A stretch of 17,228 bases of DNA from Lachnospiraceae bacterium (GTDB lineage Bacteria > Bacillota_A > Clostridia > Lachnospirales > Lachnospiraceae). The notes under the pieces were generated by a model. It saw only the letters and a program-made list of their open reading frames with translations, made no database searches and was not told the DNA's origin. Both the position numbers and the translations under genes were made by a program. Where the stretch lies: NCBI GenBank assembly GCA_018365895.1, contig JAGZJD010000050.1, forward strand, positions 1 through 17,228, in the 5' to 3' direction. Shown here one piece after another: positions 13,054 to 17,228 of this stretch. Numbering within the stretch: the stretch's first letter is position 1; each line of letters starts with the position of its first letter.

Positions 13054-14469
13054 TCACTCCGCTCCATCCCCCGAAACCATATTCCCAACAGTTTTCAGAA
13101 TAATCTTAATATCCAAAGCGAAGCACCATTCCCGGATATACCTCTCATCCAGCTTCACGACTTCCTCAAAATCCGTAATATTGCTCCGTCCGCTCACCTG
13201 CCACATTCCAGTCAGACCCGGCTTCGTCGCCATGCGGATCCTGTGTCTCGGAGAATATTTCTCCCATTCATCCAAAGTCGGCGGTCTTGTACCGACCATG
13301 CTCATATCCCCTTTCAGGACATTCCAGAACTGTGGGAACTCATCGATAGAAGTCTTCCGGATAAAATGCCCGATTCCCTTGATAATCCGTGGATCGTCGT
13401 CCATCTTGAACATCATCCCGTCTTTGACCTTGTTCTGTTCCATCAGTTCTTTCTTCCGTTCCTCCGCATCCATATACATGCTCCGGAATTTATAGATCTT
13501 AAATTTTCTTCCGTTCTTTCCGATCCGCCACTGGGAAAAGAAGATTGGTCCCGGAGACTTGATATAAATCACCGGTGCCACGAACACAAAAAGGATACCA
13601 GTTATCAGACATCCCACCAATCCTCCGGCAAAATCCATCGCACGCTTCAGGATCGCCTGCCCGTTGGTCATCACATTTACAGAACTGGTGACGACCACAT
13701 ATCCCGCGATATTCTGCACGAAGCGGTTCGTATTTTCAAAATCCTCCATCTTCGCCATCCGAATATGTACCGTAATTCCCATCTCTTCACACAGGTTGAC
13801 CAGTTCTGCCGGCAGCTCGATTTCCGAAGGAAGCGTAAAGAATACCTCGTCCACCCATTCCCTGCACAGATACTCTTCTGCCGTGGACGCATCCGCAACC
13901 ACCGGCACGCCTTCATAGGACCAGCCTTTTACATTTTCATCCATCAGGATAATTCCTGTCAGCCGGAGTCCGTAATGGTTGTTCTCCTTGATGGTCCGCA
14001 CCACCTTCTCAGCCATATGGGAAGAGGTAACAATAACGAAAGAGCGGGTTCCGTTTTCACTGAGATGTCGCTGCACATACCTCTTCCATCCCAGCCTGCA
14101 CAGATATCCCAGTATGAAATAGAAAATCGTAAAAACTACATAGACCAGACGCGAAAGATTATAGGCATCTTTCATCAGATATAAGACAACCAATACACCC
14201 ACCGAGACTTCACAGGTATGCAGGAACGTCGACCTGAATTCTTTCAGATACCCACGCCGCAGGACATTTGCATACGTGGAAAAAAAGATGCACGTAAGCA
14301 CATCAATAAAAAAAAGCAAAATCGCCGTATTCACATAAATCTTATCGTAGTATGGGAATCCTCCGTGCCGCCAGAACGCCGCCGCAAAAAAAGAAAATTG
14401 CACACAGAGCAGATCAATCACTATGAAATCAAAATGTTTAAACCAACCCTGACTGAATTTCCGATACAT
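13054..14469 (-). CDS. Priming undecaprenyl-phosphate sugar phosphotransferase (WbaP-like)
   Basis: A 471-residue polyisoprenyl-phosphate hexose-1-phosphate transferase that starts repeat-unit synthesis by loading a sugar-phosphate on undecaprenyl phosphate. The N-terminal half has four hydrophobic helices (roughly 13-35, 45-66, 85-103, 108-128), then a soluble CoA-binding-like domain (about 140-260). The C-terminal catalytic domain begins KRAMDFAGGLVGCLITGILF (membrane anchor). It continues with SPGPIFFSQWRIGKNGRKFKIYKFRSM, DPRIIKGIGHFIRKTSIDEFPQFWNVLKGDMSMVGTRPP and KPGLTGMWQVSGRSNI, all hallmarks of the bacterial sugar transferase family. The site GAGGG lies ten bases before ATG. It is the first gene after the promoter at 14596-14568. 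The sugar is not readable (glucose, galactose and GalNAc types look alike). Confidence 0.92.
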   Translation of the reverse strand: MYRKFSQGWFKHFDFIVIDLLCVQFSFFAAAFWRHGGFPYYDKIYVNTAILLFFIDVLTCIFFSTYANVLRRGYLKEFRSTFLHTCEVSVGVLVVLYLMKDAYNLSRLVYVVFTIFYFILGYLCRLGWKRYVQRHLSENGTRSFVIVTSSHMAEKVVRTIKENNHYGLRLTGIILMDENVKGWSYEGVPVVADASTAEEYLCREWVDEVFFTLPSEIELPAELVNLCEEMGITVHIRMAKMEDFENTNRFVQNIAGYVVVTSSVNVMTNGQAILKRAMDFAGGLVGCLITGILFVFVAPVIYIKSPGPIFFSQWRIGKNGRKFKIYKFRSMYMDAEERKKELMEQNKVKDGMMFKMDDDPRIIKGIGHFIRKTSIDEFPQFWNVLKGDMSMVGTRPPTLDEWEKYSPRHRIRMATKPGLTGMWQVSGRSNITDFEEVVKLDERYIREWCFALDIKIILKTVGNMVSGDGAE

Positions 14470-14777
14470 TGAATAGTTACCCTCACTTTTATCTTATTTT
14501 TCGATACAAGTTACAACCATGCTGTTCGGTAAAGAAATGAAACTTTTATATAACGCTAATATAGCTTATCTTATACTTTTTACGTGCAAAAAGCAACCGA
14601 TATTTCATATTCTGTTCATTTTTTATTCAAAAAAACAAAATCCAGCAAAATTTTTCTTGCAAATTTATTTAATATTTTTTCTGTCCAAATCCTTGTCCAC
14701 AATCTTGCGCGCACGGCTGTTCGGTCTTTTGCATTTTCTTTACTTTTCTATTCGATAAATCTTACTTTTTGCTTCTC
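14470..14777. other. Leader and promoter region of the polysaccharide locus
   Basis: About 310 AT-rich bases between the terminator of the phosphodiesterase gene and the priming transferase. It contains the best promoter candidate of the window (14596-14568) and a roughly 90-base untranslated leader. It also has a 10-base direct repeat GCTGTTCGGT at 14521-14530 and 14716-14725, one copy on each side of the promoter. No gene is supported here on either strand. Confidence 0.6.
14568..14596 (-). promoter_or_regulatory. Sigma-70-type promoter for the polysaccharide locus
   Basis: On the minus strand TTGCTT (14596-14591) and TAAGAT (14573-14568) are separated by 17 bases, in strongly AT-rich sequence with TATA two bases upstream of the -10. 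Transcription would begin near 14560 and leave a leader of about 90 bases before the priming transferase. It is the first promoter after the terminator at 14778-14817, which fits its position. Not verified experimentally. Confidence 0.55.
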
Positions 14778-14817
14778 AAAAAAACGACGAGGCATCCTCC
14801 TATGTCATGCCTCGTCG
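14778..14817 (-). terminator. Rho-independent terminator after phosphodiesterase gene
   Basis: On the minus strand an 11-bp perfect stem CGACGAGGCAT / ATGCCTCGTCG (14817-14807 and 14795-14785) with an 11-base loop is followed by seven T (14784-14778). It begins 27 bases after the phosphodiesterase stop. On the plus strand a T-run also follows (14819-14824), so it could act in both directions. It separates the phosphodiesterase from the polysaccharide transcription unit. Confidence 0.92.
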
Positions 14818-14843
14818 CTTTTTTCTTTTCCCTGTTCTTCCTT

Positions 14844-17096
14844 TCAAACATACGCCAGCAGCTTTTCAAATTCCTCCGCCGGCATAGGCTTGTAATAAAA
14901 ATATCCCTGTGCCTCTGTGACACCATGTTCTTTCAGATACCGATACTGCGTCTCTGTTTCCACTCCCTCAGCGATGGTCGCCATGTCCAGCGCTTTTGCG
15001 AGCGCTATGGTCGCATCGAGGATTTTTTCGGTTCTCTCCCTGCCGATTCCCCAGGTAAACTCACAGTCCAGCTTCAGGACATCAAATTCCAGTTCCTGAA
15101 GAGACTGCATCGAGGAATATCCTGTTCCGAAATCGTCCAGCAGCACAGTGAATCCTTCTTCATGAAGCGCCCGGATCACCTTTCTCAACTGTTCCCTGTC
15201 TCTTTCGGAAAAGGTTTCCGTCACCTCAAACTGTATATCTTTCGTGCTCAGCTGATGTTTCTCCAGATATGCTCTCCACTCCCTGGCAAAATTTTCCGAA
15301 TATAAATAAGTACGCGAAAGGTTTACCGAGACCGGAACCGTCCGCAGTCCCCGCTCCTTCCATTGACTCTGAAATTGACAGACCGCTTCCATCATCGCCC
15401 GGTCCACCTTTTCGATAAAACCATTCGTCTCAAAAAACGGAATAAATTCCCCTGGCGGAATCAGGCTTCCATCCTGCTTTTTCCATCGTACCAGCGCCTC
15501 TGCTCCACAGATACTTCCATCTTCGATCCTTACCTTCGGCTGGAACCACGGGACAAATTCTTTTCGCTCCAGCGCCGGATACATCTGATCCTCATATATT
15601 TTTTCCATCAGCTGCCGGTTTCTGAGGGTCTCATCGCTGAAGCAGAACGCCGTCTCATGTCCGTCTTTCAGTGTCTGGTTCGCCTGCATCGCACTGCCGC
15701 AGATCCGTTCCATTTGGACACTGTCGATCGAGTCTCTCTCTTTCTCAGTGATCTCATATACACCGATCGCTGCCTTGAAATGGATATTTCCCATATTCTC
15801 CGAAAGTTTTTTCAGACACTGCTGCATCTGCTCCAGGCGCTCCAGCAGTTCCTCATACTCCCGGTACAGCCACAGCACGGTAAACCGGTCCGCAATGCGA
15901 TGTCCCACCAGCTCGTCTTCCCGGCAGTTTTCCCGCAGCGCCTGCTCCAGCCGGCAGATCGTCTCATTCCCCGCCTTCACGCCGAGCAGTTCGTTGATCA
16001 GCTTAAAATGGTTGATATCCACCGCCAACACTGCCGCCTTGCTTTCTTTCTGTTTTCTCAGAGTTTCGACCGCCGCCAGCATAAAGCTGGTATTGTTCAT
16101 TCCTCCGGTCATCGGATCCACATAGGCATAATATTCCAGCCGCTTATTCTGCTTCTTCTGCTGTCTGACGATCAGCGCTGCCGCCAGAAAGAAAATCACA
16201 CCTATCAGGACATACATCCATCTGGTACTGTCCATGATCGGAGCATAACGCTGGTTCGCCGCTTCCACCGGCACAACGGTTACAAGAAACCAGTCATTGA
16301 TCCCCAGCGGACAATAATATGCATATTTCTTTCCATCGGAATCACAGGTGATCGTTCCTTCTCTGCCCTGCAGCAGATCCCCAGCCATTTTTTCTGCTTC
16401 CCCCAGATTCTCTTTGTTGTCCTGTTCCAAACCTTCCATAATATTTTGGTAGTTTCCGTTTTCTGCCATCATAACTTCCCCGCCGGAATCCACCACGTAA
16501 GAATAGCTTCCGCCCTGAAATGAAGAGGAAAGAAGACTGATCAGATGATCCGTCTCATATACTGCGTAGATTGCTCCAGAGATTTTTCCCTGGATTGCTA
16601 TCGGGGCGCTGTACAGATTGATCTTTTTCCCGTCCTTCTGATCCGTCATCGTCGGTGTAATCTCCACCTGTCCTTCCATCGCGCGCTGAAAAAAATCTGT
16701 TTCCGAGAAATCATAGGTATCTCCCTTTACACTGTACGCCTTTCCGTCCTCCAGGATAAAACCGACATCCTTAAAATCATACAGTTCCAGCAGCGGCTCC
16801 AGTTTTTGAAGCGTCTCTTCTTTGTCAGCATCGATCTCCGCCCGGTATTGGCCCGCAATCCTTTGAAAAAGAGTCATCTTGTTATTGATCTCATACACCA
16901 GGATCCTGCTGTTCCGCTGAGAAGAGCTTTGCAGGACTTCCTGTGCCTGCTTCCGTATCGTAGTTCCAATTCCTCTATAATAGAAGACCATAACGATACA
17001 AAACAAAAGACTAAGAAAAAGCAGGCAAAACATTGCAGGCAGATATTCATATTTGGTTTTGTATCCGTATTTCGGATTCTCATGTTCTTTCTTCAT
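14844..17096 (-). CDS. Membrane c-di-GMP phosphodiesterase (dCache-GGDEF*-EAL)
   Basis: A 750-residue signalling protein. A membrane helix (about 19-40) and a second one (about 293-312) enclose an extracytoplasmic dCache-like sensor with a YSAPI/YAVYETDHLISLLSS pattern. The GGDEF domain (about 325-490) is degenerate: its signature reads GHRIADRF, lacking the GGDEF residues needed for cyclase activity. The C-terminal EAL domain keeps its key residues: EALVRW (near 532), NLS, EVTET, LLDDFGTGYSS (near 652), LKLD, AEGVET and QGYFYYKP. It therefore probably degrades c-di-GMP in response to an outside ligand. The ATG at 17096 is preferred: a longer reading to 17192 would run through a palindromic block and encode an arginine-rich stretch. 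It is separated from the polysaccharide genes by a terminator. Confidence 0.9.
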   Translation of the reverse strand: MKKEHENPKYGYKTKYEYLPAMFCLLFLSLLFCIVMVFYYRGIGTTIRKQAQEVLQSSSQRNSRILVYEINNKMTLFQRIAGQYRAEIDADKEETLQKLEPLLELYDFKDVGFILEDGKAYSVKGDTYDFSETDFFQRAMEGQVEITPTMTDQKDGKKINLYSAPIAIQGKISGAIYAVYETDHLISLLSSSFQGGSYSYVVDSGGEVMMAENGNYQNIMEGLEQDNKENLGEAEKMAGDLLQGREGTITCDSDGKKYAYYCPLGINDWFLVTVVPVEAANQRYAPIMDSTRWMYVLIGVIFFLAAALIVRQQKKQNKRLEYYAYVDPMTGGMNNTSFMLAAVETLRKQKESKAAVLAVDINHFKLINELLGVKAGNETICRLEQALRENCREDELVGHRIADRFTVLWLYREYEELLERLEQMQQCLKKLSENMGNIHFKAAIGVYEITEKERDSIDSVQMERICGSAMQANQTLKDGHETAFCFSDETLRNRQLMEKIYEDQMYPALERKEFVPWFQPKVRIEDGSICGAEALVRWKKQDGSLIPPGEFIPFFETNGFIEKVDRAMMEAVCQFQSQWKERGLRTVPVSVNLSRTYLYSENFAREWRAYLEKHQLSTKDIQFEVTETFSERDREQLRKVIRALHEEGFTVLLDDFGTGYSSMQSLQELEFDVLKLDCEFTWGIGRERTEKILDATIALAKALDMATIAEGVETETQYRYLKEHGVTEAQGYFYYKPMPAEEFEKLLAYV

Positions 17097-17127
17097 TTTT
17101 TCTCTCTGCTTTCCTATGTACTCAAAA

Positions 17128-17156
17128 TGAAAAAGAATCCTGCTTTGCAGGATTCT
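17128..17156 (-). terminator. Intrinsic terminator or attenuator upstream of phosphodiesterase
   Basis: A perfect 10-bp stem AGAATCCTGC / GCAGGATTCT with a three-base loop (17134-17156) is followed on the minus strand by TTTT, C, ATTTT. The geometry is that of an intrinsic terminator. It ends about 32 bases before the phosphodiesterase ATG, with no room for a promoter between. So it either closes an upstream unit that is read through, or works as an attenuator in the leader of this gene. Confidence 0.7.
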
Positions 17157-17220
17157 CCGCCTGCGGCGGGTCGCACAAGCGACATCTTCCACTCCGCCGC
17201 AGTGCGATCCTCGCGGAGCG
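17157..17220. repeat. GC-rich cruciform-forming block
   Basis: CTGCGGCGG (17161-17169) and CCGCCGCAG (17194-17202) are perfect inverse copies. Between them GTCGC-ACAA-GCGAC (17170-17183) forms an inner hairpin, followed by a 10-base single-stranded link. Adjacent bases extend the symmetry (CCGC and CTCGCGGAGCG around 17157-17160 and 17210-17220). It is far more GC-rich than anything nearby. It could be a REP-like palindromic repeat or a structured leader RNA; genome copy number would decide. Confidence 0.6.
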
Positions 17221-17228
17221 TTTTTATT

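Noticed and set aside
13243..14184. Plus-strand open frame (313 codons) opposite the priming transferase
   Set aside because: Antisense shadow; the minus-strand product has complete conserved motifs.
15363..16523. Long plus-strand open frame (386 codons) opposite the phosphodiesterase
   Set aside because: Antisense of a clearly conserved EAL/GGDEF gene; His/Arg/Leu-rich shadow sequence without family features.
17097..17192. N-terminal extension of the phosphodiesterase to 17192
   Set aside because: It would translate the palindromic block and terminator hairpin into an arginine-rich peptide; the ATG at 17096 precedes the normal cytoplasmic tail and first membrane helix.

Overview
The window is a cell-surface polysaccharide (capsule or exopolysaccharide) locus, almost certainly from a gut-type Clostridia, most likely Lachnospiraceae. 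The clues are the low-GC Firmicutes codon use, AGGAG-type ribosome binding sites, a Firmicutes-style WbaP-like priming transferase with a VGTRPP motif, a dCache-GGDEF-EAL protein, and an accessory gene set typical of clostridial capsule loci. Genus assignment is inference only. Every recognisable gene is on the minus strand, so transcription runs from high to low coordinates.

Layout in transcription order. (1) 17228-17128: a GC-rich, highly palindromic block followed by a terminator-like hairpin. (2) 17096-14844: a membrane c-di-GMP phosphodiesterase with a degenerate GGDEF domain, closed by a strong terminator at 14817-14778. (3) A promoter near 14596-14568, then the priming sugar-phosphate transferase (14469-13054). 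(4) A UDP-glucose dehydrogenase cut off after about 90 residues (12906-12571). (5) About 700 bp without a gene (12570-11866), packed with degenerate direct and inverted repeats. (6) A tightly packed run of twelve genes from 11865 to 96: pssD, pssE, polysaccharide pyruvyl transferase 1, F420-hydrogenase-beta-like Fe-S protein 1, GT4, GT2, Wzy, pyruvyl transferase 2, a DUF1919 protein, Wzx, Fe-S protein 2 and a C-terminally truncated GT2.

How it works together (inference from families). The priming transferase loads a sugar-phosphate on undecaprenyl phosphate. PssD/PssE, the GT4 and the GT2 enzymes extend the repeat unit. The two pyruvyl transferases and DUF1919 protein are candidates for decorating it. 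Wzx flips it and Wzy polymerises it. The Wzz/kinase/phosphatase genes that usually accompany such loci are not in the window. The two pyruvyl transferase plus Fe-S flavoprotein pairs suggest a duplicated, poorly understood redox/decorating module.

The most interesting signals are not standard genes. (a) A family of about 27-bp imperfect dyads built on GTTGAGTA/TACTCAAC, together with a second degenerate motif containing AACACTTAG, is concentrated at 11960-12642 and recurs at 952-977 and 31-66. Both truncated genes (ugd and the last GT2) end at or beside copies, suggesting module-exchange or recombination scars. (b) There are two G8 tracts in coding sequence, one of which would abruptly truncate the DUF1919 protein on any one-base slip. 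(c) A 6-bp microsatellite encodes (Lys-Thr)5 inside one Fe-S protein.
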